64,000 nt of DNA, taken from assembly GCF_004137355.1 (NCBI RefSeq), contig NZ_SDVB01000238.1:841765-905764 (forward strand). Reading direction: 5' to 3'. The translations under genes were made by a program, and so were the position numbers. Below, piece after piece: positions 50,866-59,623 of the stretch. Under the pieces are notes generated by a model, which did not search any database, was not told the DNA's origin, and was given only the letters and a program-made list of their open reading frames with translations. Every line of letters starts with the position of its first letter. The stretch's first letter is position 1. The stretch is from Ciceribacter ferrooxidans. GTDB lineage: Bacteria > Pseudomonadota > Alphaproteobacteria > Rhizobiales > Rhizobiaceae.

Positions 50866-51834
50866 TCATTGGCTGACTGCGGTACACTCACGGGCTAGCT
50901 GCAACACACGTTCATCCTGATCCGGCTGGATTGCGCCAGACTGGAGAGGTTCGAAGAGGGACTGTTGCATCAGTTTGTCCAGGGTGCACGCGCAGAAGCG
51001 GCTGCAGAGCTCCGCCTGGCTGCCTTCGGCCCGGCAGCTCGTTTCGCAGCTCTGCAGATAGGACTGCATAGGATCAGGTTTCTGCGGCGGGACGATGATC
51101 GAGATCAAGTAGACGGTCGCGATCAACAGGGGCTGATGCAAAAGGTAGACGATGAGGCTGTGGCGGCCGGCAAAGCGCAGCACCGCCGGGCCTTGCGGCG
51201 CGTCGGCCAGCGTGTCGAGCCAGCCGCCGGCGCGCGCCAGGCGAGCCGCCGCGATCCCGAGCAGGAAGGCGCCGATCCAGGGAAGCAGCGGCACGTAGTC
51301 ATTCGAACGCGGAAGATGCTCGGAAAGGCCGATCCACAGCAGGTAAGGCGCGTCGAAAACCTCCGAGCGGAGGTAGGCGGGCGCGGCGAGGGCGGCGAGA
51401 GCGGTAAGAACCGTCAGCGCCGGTGGCAGCCTGAGGAACAGGAGGCCGATCACGCTCGCCGCGGCAATATGGTGCAGAATGCCGAAGAAGATCATGCCGT
51501 CCGGCATGGCAACCGCCGTCGCGACGGTGATCGCGATCGCAGCCCCGGCCACCATCGCAAACCGCTTCAGGAACGATTGCGGCTTCAGTGTCGGATAATG
51601 GGCAAGCACCAGGCTGACGCCCGCCATGAAGATGAAGCTCGAGGCGATCGCGCGGGCATAGAGTTTCCACAGCCCTTGCGTCGCCGTGCCGGGTTCGATG
51701 TAGCCGAAGAATTCCAGATCCCAGGTGAAGTGGTAGGACGCCATCGCGACGAGCGCGATCCCCCTTGCCGCATCGAGCAGGCCGATCCGCTTCGAGGTTA
51801 CAGGGCGATTGTCAGTGTCTGGGACTGCGGCCAC
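50866..51834 (-). CDS. DUF1624/heparan-alpha-glucosaminide acetyltransferase-like membrane protein
   Basis: A 322-residue membrane acyltransferase-like protein of the YeiB/HGSNAT-catalytic group. It begins with RIGLLDAARGIALVAMASYH and FTWDLEFFGYI, characteristic of DUF1624, and has about eight helices; RHSLIVYLLHQPLLIATVYL lies near the end. The C-terminal 70 residues are soluble and contain six cysteines (SCETSCRAEGSQAELCSRFC, then ACTLDKLMQQSLFE), an unusual tail probably forming disulphides. Substrate unknown. Confidence 0.83.
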   Translation of the reverse strand: MAAVPDTDNRPVTSKRIGLLDAARGIALVAMASYHFTWDLEFFGYIEPGTATQGLWKLYARAIASSFIFMAGVSLVLAHYPTLKPQSFLKRFAMVAGAAIAITVATAVAMPDGMIFFGILHHIAAASVIGLLFLRLPPALTVLTALAALAAPAYLRSEVFDAPYLLWIGLSEHLPRSNDYVPLLPWIGAFLLGIAAARLARAGGWLDTLADAPQGPAVLRFAGRHSLIVYLLHQPLLIATVYLISIIVPPQKPDPMQSYLQSCETSCRAEGSQAELCSRFCACTLDKLMQQSLFEPLQSGAIQPDQDERVLQLARECTAVSQ

Positions 51835-51914
51835 GATCGATCCTTCGCATGCGAGAATTCTGCCCTGCGCACCGGCGCGGAGGGGTCATGCCACAGCGTC
51901 CAATCTGGTCGTTT

Positions 51915-52607
51915 TCAAGGCGCCGTGTCGGTCATCAACGCAAGACGCGCATCGGAGAAAAACTGTCGGCGTACCAGTACGAAGAAGATGATAAGCGATG
52001 TACCCACGAAGACGTAAGGGCTGACGAACCACCCCAGGTAGCCTATCGACAGAAAAATCGCGCGAAGGCCGGCATTGAACTGCTTGGCAGCGATGATGTT
52101 CATGCGGATGACCCGCTCCGCCATGCGTTCTGTCTCCGGCGGGTTCTTCTTGGCGTTCTCCGTCATCGGCAGCGTGCCGAAGAGAATCGTGCAGTAGTTG
52201 AACAGGCGGTAGGACCAGCCGAACTTGAAGAAGGCATAGCCGAAGATCGCGGTGAGCCCGATGACCTTGAACTCGAAACCCGAGCGGCCGCTATAAGTGA
52301 TGAAGGGCAGGTCGCGGAACACGGTATCGACCTGCTCGGTGGCGCCGAGCAGCGCGAAGCAGCCGCCGATCGCGAAAATCGAGGTCGAGGCGAAGAAGGC
52401 CGTGCCGTTCTGCAGACCGGCCAGGATCTGCGTATCGATCATCTTGAGGTCGCGGGTCAGCGAATTGTGGATCCATTCCCGCCGCCGCTCGGCCATCGCC
52501 TGGGTCAGGCTCGGGCGGTTGAGGATCTTTGCCCCGCCGGTCAACCAGGAGAAGACGACCCAGAGCACCAGGAAAAGCGCGAGGGCGAAAAAGTCGATGA
52601 ATGTCAT
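51915..52607 (-). CDS. DUF599-family membrane protein
   Basis: A 230-residue membrane protein with four hydrophobic helices (MTFIDFFALALFLVLWVVFS at the N-terminus, YVFVGTSLIIFFVLVRRQFF near the C-terminus). The conserved segments are RREWIHNSLTRDLKMIDTQI and FFKFGWSYRLFNYCTILFGT, typical of DUF599. Function unknown. Transcribed alone. Confidence 0.85.
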   Translation of the reverse strand: MTFIDFFALALFLVLWVVFSWLTGGAKILNRPSLTQAMAERRREWIHNSLTRDLKMIDTQILAGLQNGTAFFASTSIFAIGGCFALLGATEQVDTVFRDLPFITYSGRSGFEFKVIGLTAIFGYAFFKFGWSYRLFNYCTILFGTLPMTENAKKNPPETERMAERVIRMNIIAAKQFNAGLRAIFLSIGYLGWFVSPYVFVGTSLIIFFVLVRRQFFSDARLALMTDTAP

Positions 52608-52910
52608 GGCGATTCCCGTGGTTGCTGGCGGGAAGATTAAGCCGCCGGCCGGTCGTCGGACAAGTATTCACAGTTTTGTAAGACTTTGGCGGGGATTGTG
52701 GCCGGTGGCGGTTCCATAAGAATTATGCAAAATTCGATCTAACCGTTTGAAACTGCATAAATCCATGCATTTTTGGAATGGCTACCCTGCGGAACGTGCC
52801 ACTGTTTTGCCATTTTTGCAGTTGCGGGAGTCCGTGAATTTGAATAGACCGGTGCCCAGAAAAGCGGTCGGGGGACGGCTTTTCGCCATAGGCGAACAAT
52901 CGGAGTGATA
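52608..52910. other. A/T-rich intergenic region before a predicted small membrane peptide
   Basis: 303 bases without a credible gene. The stretch 52720-52830 is strongly A/T-rich for this genome and carries an inverted repeat TGCAT/ATGCA (52754-52769). It probably holds the promoters of the DUF599 gene (minus) and of the 33-residue peptide (plus); I could not assign hexamers with confidence. Confidence 0.4.
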
Positions 52911-53012
52911 ATGGAAGATAGCGTCCAGAAGTCTTGCTGGGGCGTTACCCTGCGGGCGTTGACGGGATTTGCAGGCGTTTTGTTCCTGGCCTATCTTTTC
53001 GGAACCATCTGA
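52911..53012 (+). CDS. Predicted 33-residue single-helix membrane peptide
   Basis: A short gene with ATG at 52911 and a GGAG ribosome-binding sequence 5 bases upstream. The peptide starts MEDSVQKSCWGVTLRALTGF and continues AGVLFLAYLFGTI, i.e. a polar N-terminus then one hydrophobic helix. A strong terminator follows 24 bases after the stop, and an A/T-rich promoter-like region precedes it, so it looks like an independent unit. No family recognised. Also possible: the RNA itself is functional and the frame incidental. Confidence 0.5.
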   Translation: MEDSVQKSCWGVTLRALTGFAGVLFLAYLFGTI

Positions 53013-53035
53013 ACTCGTTTTTGACGAGAATTCCG

Positions 53036-53073
53036 CAGCGCGGTTCGCAAGGACCGCGCTGTCGTCGTTTTTG
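53036..53073 (+). terminator. Intrinsic terminator after the small membrane peptide
   Basis: CAGCGCGGT and ACCGCGCTG form a perfect 9-bp stem around an 8-base loop, followed by TCGTCGTTTTT. It separates the small gene from sdaA. Confidence 0.75.
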
Positions 53074-53189
53074 CGTCCCTTTCGATGTCGCGCCGGCTAA
53101 AGCGGATGTCGGTTGCCCGCCGCGCCGGCTTCTGGTCATAGTCTAGCCTCACGATTCAAGTTTTCGGATCTCCTGAGGCGCGCCCGCAC

Positions 53190-54590
53190 ATGTTTCTTTC
53201 TGTTTTCGACGTATTCAAGATCGGGATCGGCCCGTCGAGCTCCCATACGATGGGGCCGATGACGGCCGCCAAGCGTTTTCTCGATCTCATCCTCTCGGAT
53301 GACTGGCCTCGGCCGAGCGGTGCGGCGGTGGCGGCACTGAAGGTCAGCCTGCACGGATCGCTCGCCTATACCGGCATCGGCCACGGCACCGGCCGTGCCG
53401 TCATCATCGGCCTGACGGGCGAGGAGCCGGACCGCGTCGACCCGGACCGGATGGACGACATCATCGCCGCTGTCGAGCAAGAAGGGAAGGTGGCGCCGCC
53501 CGGCCATCCCGCCTACCGCTTCGTGCCGAAGGACGATCTGGTCTACGACAAGAAGGTGCCCTTGCCGGGGCACGCGAACGGCATGCGCTTTACCGCCCTC
53601 GACCGCGACGGGCGGGTGCTGCTCACCACCGTCTACTATTCGATCGGCGGCGGCTTCGTCGTCACCGACACCGAACTTGCCGCCATGCAGAAGCAGAAGA
53701 AGCAGGCGGCGACCCAGAAGGTGCCCTATCCCTTCGCCACGGCGAAGGAGATGCTCGAGATGGCGCACCGCTCGGGCCTCACCATTGCCCAGATGAAGCG
53801 GGCGAACGAAGAGACGGTGATGGATCGCGCCGCGCTCGATGCCGGCCTCGACCGCATCTGGGAGGCGATGAGCGGCTGCATCGATCGCGGGCTCAAGCAG
53901 GAGGGCCGCCTGCCGGGCGGGCTCAACGTCAAGCGCCGGGCCCGGTCGATCCACGACAAGCTCGAGGAGGAGTGGCGCTCCAACCGGCAGAACCCGCTGC
54001 TCGCCAATGACTGGCTCTCCGTCTACGCGATGGCGGTCAACGAGGAAAATGCCGCCGGCGGGCGGGTGGTGACCGCACCGACCAACGGGGCGGCCGGCGT
54101 CGTGCCGGCGACGATCCGCTATTACCTGCATTTCCATCCGGACGCCGACCAGGAAGGCATCCGCGACTATCTCCTGACGGCGGCGGCGATCGGCGGGATC
54201 ATCAAGCACAATGCCTCGATCTCGGGCGCCGAAGTCGGCTGCCAGGGGGAGGTGGGGTCGGCCTCCGCGATGGCGGCGGCAGGCCTCGCGGCGGTCATGG
54301 GCGGTTCGCCCGAGCAGATCGAGAACGCCGCCGAGATCGCGCTGGAGCATCATCTCGGCATGACCTGCGACCCGGTCGCGGGCCTCGTGCAGGTGCCCTG
54401 CATCGAGCGCAATGCGCTCGGTGCGGTCAAGGCGGTGACGGCGGCCTCGCTTGCGCTCAAAGGGACGGGCGAGCATTTCGTGCCGCTCGACGCCTGCGTC
54501 GAGACCATGCGCCAGACCGGCCACGACATGAGCGAGAAATACAAGGAAACCTCGCTCGGCGGGCTTGCGGTCAACGTCGTCGAGTGCTGA
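53190..54590 (+). CDS. sdaA: L-serine dehydratase (iron-sulphur type)
   Basis: A 466-residue single-chain enzyme deaminating serine to pyruvate with a 4Fe-4S cluster. The N-terminal beta domain opens [20 protein letters not shown]. The alpha domain contains [40 protein letters not shown] and [20 protein letters not shown], whose cysteines ligate the cluster. Length and order are standard for SdaA. DUF1489 follows on the same strand. Confidence 0.95.
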   Translation: MFLSVFDVFKIGIGPSSSHTMGPMTAAKRFLDLILSDDWPRPSGAAVAALKVSLHGSLAYTGIGHGTGRAVIIGLTGEEPDRVDPDRMDDIIAAVEQEGKVAPPGHPAYRFVPKDDLVYDKKVPLPGHANGMRFTALDRDGRVLLTTVYYSIGGGFVVTDTELAAMQKQKKQAATQKVPYPFATAKEMLEMAHRSGLTIAQMKRANEETVMDRAALDAGLDRIWEAMSGCIDRGLKQEGRLPGGLNVKRRARSIHDKLEEEWRSNRQNPLLANDWLSVYAMAVNEENAAGGRVVTAPTNGAAGVVPATIRYYLHFHPDADQEGIRDYLLTAAAIGGIIKHNASISGAEVGCQGEVGSASAMAAAGLAAVMGGSPEQIENAAEIALEHHLGMTCDPVAGLVQVPCIERNALGAVKAVTAASLALKGTGEHFVPLDACVETMRQTGHDMSEKYKETSLGGLAVNVVEC

Positions 54591-54647
54591 CGACCTGTCT
54601 GTCCGGCGGGGCTTGACCGTCCCGCCCAAAGGCGTATCACCGTCGCC

Positions 54648-55085
54648 ATGACACTGCATCTGATCAAGCTCTGCGTCGGCGCGGAGTCGCTCGAGGATCT
54701 CAGGCAATGGGTCGCCGAGCGCTCGCTGACGGCCATTGCCGCGGGCCTCGAACCGCATAGCTCCCACGTCACCCGCATGGTGCCCAAGCGCGCGGACGAA
54801 CTGCTGGACGGCGGCTCGCTCTACTGGATCATCAAGGGGCAGGTCGCCGCACGCCAGCGGCTTCTCGACATCAAGACCTTCACCGGCGGCGACGGCATCA
54901 CCCGCTGCGAGCTGGTCCTCGGACCGGAGGTCATCGAGGTGGCTCCGGCGCCGCGCCGTCCGTTCCAGGGCTGGCGCTATCTCGATGCAGACGCCGCGCC
55001 GAGGGATCTCAACGCCTCGGGCGCCGATATCGAGGACATGCCGGACGACCTGCGTCGGGAACTCGCCGAACTCGGCCTGCTTTAG
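54648..55085 (+). CDS. DUF1489-family protein
   Basis: A 145-residue soluble protein of an alphaproteobacterial family of unknown function. Conserved parts are LHLIKLCVGAESLEDLRQWV at the N-terminus, the THVTRMVPKR-like segment (SSHVTRMVPKRADELLDGGS) and RPFQGWRYLDADAAPRDL near the end. It is 57 bases after sdaA and may be co-transcribed. Confidence 0.85.
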   Translation: MTLHLIKLCVGAESLEDLRQWVAERSLTAIAAGLEPHSSHVTRMVPKRADELLDGGSLYWIIKGQVAARQRLLDIKTFTGGDGITRCELVLGPEVIEVAPAPRRPFQGWRYLDADAAPRDLNASGADIEDMPDDLRRELAELGLL

Positions 55086-55169
55086 TACGAAAATGTCCGG
55101 GCGCATCGCTTTAACGGAAGCGAAACGTCCTTCCCCGATCCTACCCCACAACAAATGTGACGGGGGCAG

Positions 55170-56312
55170 ATGACGGTCGGCGACGAGGTAGTAAAGATGG
55201 AGGGGCATCTTGCTGTGCGGATGGTGCGGAATGACGCGGCTGCGTTTGAGCGTCTTCTTGTCGAGGTCGCCCGCACCGTGCAGCGTCGGGAGGTGTCCGC
55301 CGAGACCATCCTCGTCGACGTCTTCAACATCAACCGCACGCTGAAATTCATCGACGCGGTCTGGCAGGCGAGCGGCATCGAGCTCGACGTCAACAGTTTC
55401 TACCTGTGGCCGACGCTTCGCGATCTCGCGGGCGCGATGGCCGACGGCTCATACCGGAATGTCCCGAAACGGATCCGGATTCGCCAGGGCACCGCGCCTG
55501 AAACGCTCGTCGTCTTCGCCGGAGGCGCGAGCTGCTTTCTCGAAATGAAGGATTTCGTCAACGCACTCGCCTTCGATGGCACCGTCTACGGCATGGCGCT
55601 CACACCGTTCGGCCGCCCTGCTGCAACGCCTGCGGTGATCGCCGACGAGGTCGCTGCCTGCCTTGCCGAACTCGACGCATCGGGGTTCGCGCCGCCTTAC
55701 CGCTTCGTCGGCTATTCCTTCGGCGGCCTCGTCGCGCTTGAACTCTCCCGCGCGCTTGCTGCCCGCGGTGTCGGGGTGGACTTCTTAGCCCTCGTTGACA
55801 GCCCGCAGAGCGAGCATGCCTGGCCACTGCGCATCTGGCTCTCCTTCGCCGCCGGGCGTCTGCTTTCCAGGGGTGGACAGGCGCCGGCCACGGGCCCCGA
55901 GGAGCCTTCCAGTGAGCCTTCCAAGATGCAGCGAGGCAGCCGGCTCGCAAGGTACCGTCGGACGCTCCGCCGTCTCGCCTTCCGTTTCCTGAGTCCCAAG
56001 ACGGAATCCTACCCGACCTTCGTGCCGCAATGGCAGGGCGGCTATCCGCCGGCCTATGATCTCGCGGCCCGGCAGCTCCTGCGGATGAAGGGGCTCTTTC
56101 GCCCCTCGCGATACGAGGGGCCTCTGGTCTTCTACCGGACGGAGGGCGGTTCGCCCGTCGACTGTGACCCAAAGCTCATCTGGGAGTCTTACCTTCCGGC
56201 GGCGGAATGGGTCGATGTCTCCGGCAACCACCAGACCATTACGATCGGCCGGCACGCCCGCGCGCTCGCCGCCGACGTCAGTCGCCGGCTCGCAGCTATG
56301 AAAAAGGCATAG
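55170..56312 (+). CDS. Thioesterase with an N-terminal carrier-protein-like domain lacking the phosphopantetheine serine
   Basis: A 380-residue protein. Residues 100-380 form an alpha/beta-hydrolase type I thioesterase: KRIRIRQGTAPETLVVFAGG, the nucleophile elbow RFVGYSFGGLVALELSRALA (Ser183), and a C-terminal His in VSGNHQTITIGRHA. Residues 20-95 resemble a carrier protein in length and helix pattern (TLKFIDAVWQASGIELDVNS, then FYLWPTLRDLAGAMAD), but the LGG(D/H)S attachment site reads DVFNINRTL, without a serine. No synthetase or polyketide genes lie nearby. It may bind acyl-carrier substrates in trans. A basic linker (about residues 245-275) is unusual. Confidence 0.75.
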   Translation: MTVGDEVVKMEGHLAVRMVRNDAAAFERLLVEVARTVQRREVSAETILVDVFNINRTLKFIDAVWQASGIELDVNSFYLWPTLRDLAGAMADGSYRNVPKRIRIRQGTAPETLVVFAGGASCFLEMKDFVNALAFDGTVYGMALTPFGRPAATPAVIADEVAACLAELDASGFAPPYRFVGYSFGGLVALELSRALAARGVGVDFLALVDSPQSEHAWPLRIWLSFAAGRLLSRGGQAPATGPEEPSSEPSKMQRGSRLARYRRTLRRLAFRFLSPKTESYPTFVPQWQGGYPPAYDLAARQLLRMKGLFRPSRYEGPLVFYRTEGGSPVDCDPKLIWESYLPAAEWVDVSGNHQTITIGRHARALAADVSRRLAAMKKA

Positions 56313-56450
56313 GGGCCACACTGGTCTTGTTCGATGCTCCCGTCCTTGCGGAGCCGACGCCATGTGGAAAGCGAGCTTTCAGTGACGCAGCGTCTGTGAG
56401 AACCTGGCGTCCCTGAAGGCATCCTGACAATCGAACCGGGAGCGACAAAC

Positions 56451-56846
56451 GTGGAAATTCACAGAGCAGGCAGCAGGCCGTCCGCCAGAGGCCCGTCCGA
56501 ATGGTTTACCGGAACCGTGAGAATCGACCCTCTCTTTGCGGCGAAGGATCCCGCGAGGGCCGCCGGTAACACGGTCACCTTCGAGCCCGGTGCGCGAACC
56601 GCCTGGCATACGCATCCCCTGGGGCAGGTGATCGTCGTGACCTCCGGATTGGGCCGGGCCCAGCGCTTCGGCGGGCCGGTCGAAGAGATCCGGCCGGGCG
56701 ACGTCGTATGGTTCGAACCGGGAGAGAAGCACTGGCACGGTGCAGGGCCGACCACGGCGATGACGCATATCGCCATCCAGGAGACCCTCGGAGGCAAGGC
56801 CGTGGATTGGCTGGAGCACGTCACCGACGGAGAATACGGCGCCTGA
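56451..56846 (+). CDS. Cupin-domain protein
   Basis: A 131-residue single-domain cupin. Motif 1 is [20 protein letters not shown] and motif 2 is [20 protein letters not shown], giving the metal-binding His/Glu set. It belongs to the group near carboxymuconolactone decarboxylases and hydroxynitrile lyase-type cupins; the reaction is not evident. The start is a GTG at 56451 after GGGAGCG. It is convergent with the LysR gene. Confidence 0.83.
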   Translation: MEIHRAGSRPSARGPSEWFTGTVRIDPLFAAKDPARAAGNTVTFEPGARTAWHTHPLGQVIVVTSGLGRAQRFGGPVEEIRPGDVVWFEPGEKHWHGAGPTTAMTHIAIQETLGGKAVDWLEHVTDGEYGA

Positions 56847-56852
56847 AGGCCG

Positions 56853-57767
56853 TCACCGGTCAGGTTGGCCGGTTTTTACCGACGCGGCCTGCTCCTTGAG
56901 CCAGACGCGGAACGATTCGGCGGCGGGGCTGAGCCGCCGGTGCTCGGGCATGACGAGCCAATAGGCCGTCTTCTCCGAGCGAACGGTCGTGGCGAAGGGC
57001 TGCACCAGTCGGCCGCTCGCCAGATGGTCGCCTATCAGGAGCAGACGGCCGATCGCGACTCCCTGGCCGTTCAGAGCCGCCTGCAGGGCGATGTTGTAGT
57101 CGGTGAGCTGCAGGATGCGGGCCCGGCGAAAGTCGACGCCGACCTCGCCGAACCATAGCTCCCATCCGAGCGGGTTCATCGAATCGAGCAGCGTCTGCGA
57201 CAGCAGGTCCGCAGGCTCGATGAAGCCGGAGCCATCTCCGAAGAGTGACGGGCTGACGACCGGGCTCAGTTCTTCGTTCATCAGCCACTCCGTCCTGACG
57301 TCCACCCAGGGACCGGCGCCGAAGCGGATGGCGAGGTCCACGTCGTCCGATACGAAGTTCGTCAGGCGCAAGGTCGGCTCGAGGTCGACGTCGATCTCGG
57401 GATGCCGCGACATGAAATCCGGAAGGCGCGAAACCAGCCAGTTGGCGGCGAAGGAGGGCAGGACGCTGACCCGCACCGTCTGTCGTCCGGCCTGCCGGCG
57501 CGCATCTGCCGTCGCACTGGCGATGATCGTAAAGGCCTCAGTCGTTCTGTCCAGATAAGCGGCACCTTCGGGCGTCAGCTCTATGCTCTTGGCCTTGCGG
57601 ACAAAGAGGCGCACGCCGAGCATGTCCTCGAGCTGCCTTATGTGGTGGCTGACCGCGCTCTGGGTGATGAGGAGTTCCTCGCCCGCACGCCGGAAGCTCA
57701 GCAGACGGCCGACGGCTTCGAAGGCCCGCAAAGCCTGCAATGGCGGCAAGACGACCGATGCGCGCAT
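56853..57767 (-). CDS. LysR-family transcriptional regulator (GcvA-like)
   Basis: A 304-residue LysR regulator. The helix-turn-helix is in LLSFRRAGEELLITQSAVSH and HIRQLEDMLGVRLFVRKAKS, followed by ELTPEGAAYLDRTTEAF. The C-terminal effector domain (residues 95-295) is of the GcvA/AmpR-like type. It is divergent from a RidA-aminotransferase-SDR operon and very likely controls it; the effector is probably an amino acid or derivative. Confidence 0.88.
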   Translation of the reverse strand: MRASVVLPPLQALRAFEAVGRLLSFRRAGEELLITQSAVSHHIRQLEDMLGVRLFVRKAKSIELTPEGAAYLDRTTEAFTIIASATADARRQAGRQTVRVSVLPSFAANWLVSRLPDFMSRHPEIDVDLEPTLRLTNFVSDDVDLAIRFGAGPWVDVRTEWLMNEELSPVVSPSLFGDGSGFIEPADLLSQTLLDSMNPLGWELWFGEVGVDFRRARILQLTDYNIALQAALNGQGVAIGRLLLIGDHLASGRLVQPFATTVRSEKTAYWLVMPEHRRLSPAAESFRVWLKEQAASVKTGQPDR

Positions 57768-57776
57768 GAAGATTCC

Positions 57777-57798
57777 TTGAGTTATGACATTAGTTCAA
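57777..57798. promoter_or_regulatory. Candidate LysR-type binding site in the LysR/RidA intergenic region
   Basis: TTGA at 57777-57780 and TCAA at 57795-57798 form an inverted repeat with a 14-base centre (GTTATGACATTAGT), 10 bases upstream of the LysR ATG. The arrangement fits the loose dyads bound by LysR proteins, but the motif is short. Confidence 0.3.
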
Positions 57799-57879
57799 TC
57801 GATCGCACGATAACAAAGTTTGAATTGGAAGCAATCGGCGTCGCGGTGCATCTTCCGGGCAATTCTCAGGGAGATAGCC

Positions 57880-58353
57880 ATGTCAGAAACCATTGCATCC
57901 AGACTTTCCGCGCTCGGTCATCGTTTGCCGGTCGCCTCGGCCCCGGCGGCGAACTACGTCTCCACCGTCCGAACCGGCGATCTTCTCGTCGTGTCGGGGC
58001 AGATCAGTACCAGGAACGGTGCTGTCCTGACAGGGACGGTCGGCGCCGGCGTTTCGAGCGAGGAGGGCCGCGTCGCCGCCGAGTGCGCCGCGATCAGCGT
58101 CCTCTCCCAGATCGCCGCCGCGACCGGCGGCGCACTGGCGTCGGTCCGGCGCGTCGTGCGCCTCGGTGTCTACATCGCCTCGTCCCCGGATTTCGAGAAG
58201 CAGTCGGAAGTCGCCAACGGAGCTTCGGATTTGATCGTCGGCGTCTTCGGCGATGCAGGACGACACGCCCGCGCGGCGGTCGGCGTCGCGGCGCTGCCGG
58301 CCGGCGCCACCGTCGAGATCGAGGCGCTGGTGGAGCTGGAGCCCGAAGCATGA
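57880..58353 (+). CDS. RidA-family protein (YjgF/UK114)
   Basis: A 157-residue Rid-family protein. Family segments are LPVASAPAANYVSTVRTGDL, LLVVSGQISTRNGAVLTGTV and the RHARAAVGVAALPAGATVEI region; however, the Arg of canonical RidA deaminases (near RSAVGV) is aligned with RHARAAVGVA, so imine deaminase activity is possible but unproven. The ATG at 57880 has AGGGAGAT upstream. It overlaps the aminotransferase gene as ATGA, which suggests it disposes of the reactive enamines formed by that enzyme. Confidence 0.87.
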   Translation: MSETIASRLSALGHRLPVASAPAANYVSTVRTGDLLVVSGQISTRNGAVLTGTVGAGVSSEEGRVAAECAAISVLSQIAAATGGALASVRRVVRLGVYIASSPDFEKQSEVANGASDLIVGVFGDAGRHARAAVGVAALPAGATVEIEALVELEPEA

Positions 58354-59540
58354 GTGACGTGCTGGACGTCGAAGAGCTCCGCTCGGAAACGCCGGGCTGC
58401 AAAGCGGGTGTGCATTTCAATCACTCCGGCGCTTCGTTGCCGTCCCGGTCTACCCTCGAAACGATCTGGGACTATCTGCGCGAGGAAGCCACCGACGGCC
58501 CGATGGAAACTGCAGCGAGGGCGAGCGAACGTCTCGATGCGGTGCGCGTCGATGCCGCGTCCCTGATCGGCGCCGATCCGGGCGAGATCGCGTTTACGGG
58601 GAGCGGATCGGCCGCCTGGGGCATGGCGTTCGCGTCGCTGCCGCCGCTTGCCGCCGGGGACCGCATTCTCGTCGGGCGGCAGGAATGGGGCGGGAACCTC
58701 GCGACCATGCAGGCCGCTGCGGAACGTGCCGGTGCGCGCATCGAGGTTATCCCCGTTTGTGAGGACGGCAGTGTCGACGCCGCCGCGCTCGCATCGATGA
58801 TGGACGAACGGGTACGTCTGGTGTCGCTGACATGGCTTCCGGCAAACGGCGGGCTCATCAACGATGCCGCGGCCGTCGGGCGAGTCGCCAGAGCGGCGGG
58901 CGTTCCCTATTTCATCGATGCCGGCCAGGCGCTCGGCCAGGTTCCGATCGATGTTGCGGCACTCGGCTGCGACGTCCTGAAGGCGGCCGGGCGGAAATTC
59001 CTCCGGGGTCCGCGCGGTACGGCGCTGCTCTATGTCAGGCGAGGGATCCTGTCACAGCTCACGCCACCCTATCTGGATGTCGGGTCCGGTCCGATCGCCG
59101 ACGGCAAGGTTGATGTCCGCAACGACGCGCGCCGCTTCGAGGCCGCCGAAAATTCTCCGGCCCTGCTGCTCGGCCTCGGTGACGCCATCCGCCGGGCAAG
59201 GTCGCTCGGCGTGGAGGCCATCCGCGACGGGATCGCTTCGCTGGCGGATACACTCCGCAACAATCTTCGCAGTGTCCGGAACGTCACCGTGCGGGATCTC
59301 GGATCGCAGCGCTCGGGGATCGTTTCCTTCACCGTCGAGGGGATGGCGCCGACGGAGGTCCGTGCGCGGCTCGCCGAAAGAGGGATTGCGATTGGTGCGA
59401 ACGGCGTCCCGTACACGCCCCTCGACATGACGGCGCGCGGACTGGACCAGATTGCGCGTGCCTCCGTCAGTTATCTCAACACCATGCCGGAGATCGCGCT
59501 CCTTTCGGACGCGGTTGCAGACATGGCGCGCGGGGCGTGA
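58350..59540 (+). CDS. Class V aminotransferase/cysteine-desulfurase-like PLP enzyme
   Basis: A 396-residue fold-type I PLP enzyme of the class V group. Recognisable parts are GVHFNHSGASLPSRSTLETI, IAFTGSGSAAWGMAFASLPP, VPYFIDAGQALGQVPIDVAA and the PLP lysine in LKAAGRKFLRGPRGTALLYV. The catalytic cysteine loop of NifS desulfurases is not seen. The sequence fits an epimerase, lyase or aminotransferase rather than a desulfurase; the substrate is unknown. It is the middle gene of the RidA-PLP-SDR operon under a LysR gene. Confidence 0.83.
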   Translation: MSDVLDVEELRSETPGCKAGVHFNHSGASLPSRSTLETIWDYLREEATDGPMETAARASERLDAVRVDAASLIGADPGEIAFTGSGSAAWGMAFASLPPLAAGDRILVGRQEWGGNLATMQAAAERAGARIEVIPVCEDGSVDAAALASMMDERVRLVSLTWLPANGGLINDAAAVGRVARAAGVPYFIDAGQALGQVPIDVAALGCDVLKAAGRKFLRGPRGTALLYVRRGILSQLTPPYLDVGSGPIADGKVDVRNDARRFEAAENSPALLLGLGDAIRRARSLGVEAIRDGIASLADTLRNNLRSVRNVTVRDLGSQRSGIVSFTVEGMAPTEVRARLAERGIAIGANGVPYTPLDMTARGLDQIARASVSYLNTMPEIALLSDAVADMARGA

Positions 59541-59623
59541 CGGCGCCGCCTTCCATAAACGCCCCGACCGGGCCGGCTTTGTCCGGCCTGCAGAGACTTT
59601 CAACACCATGACAGGAGTGAACC

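Noticed and set aside
52934-53146. 70-codon frame overlapping the small membrane peptide
   Set aside because: It runs through the terminator stem, has no ribosome-binding site and is Arg/Pro-rich; the 33-residue frame fits the signals better.
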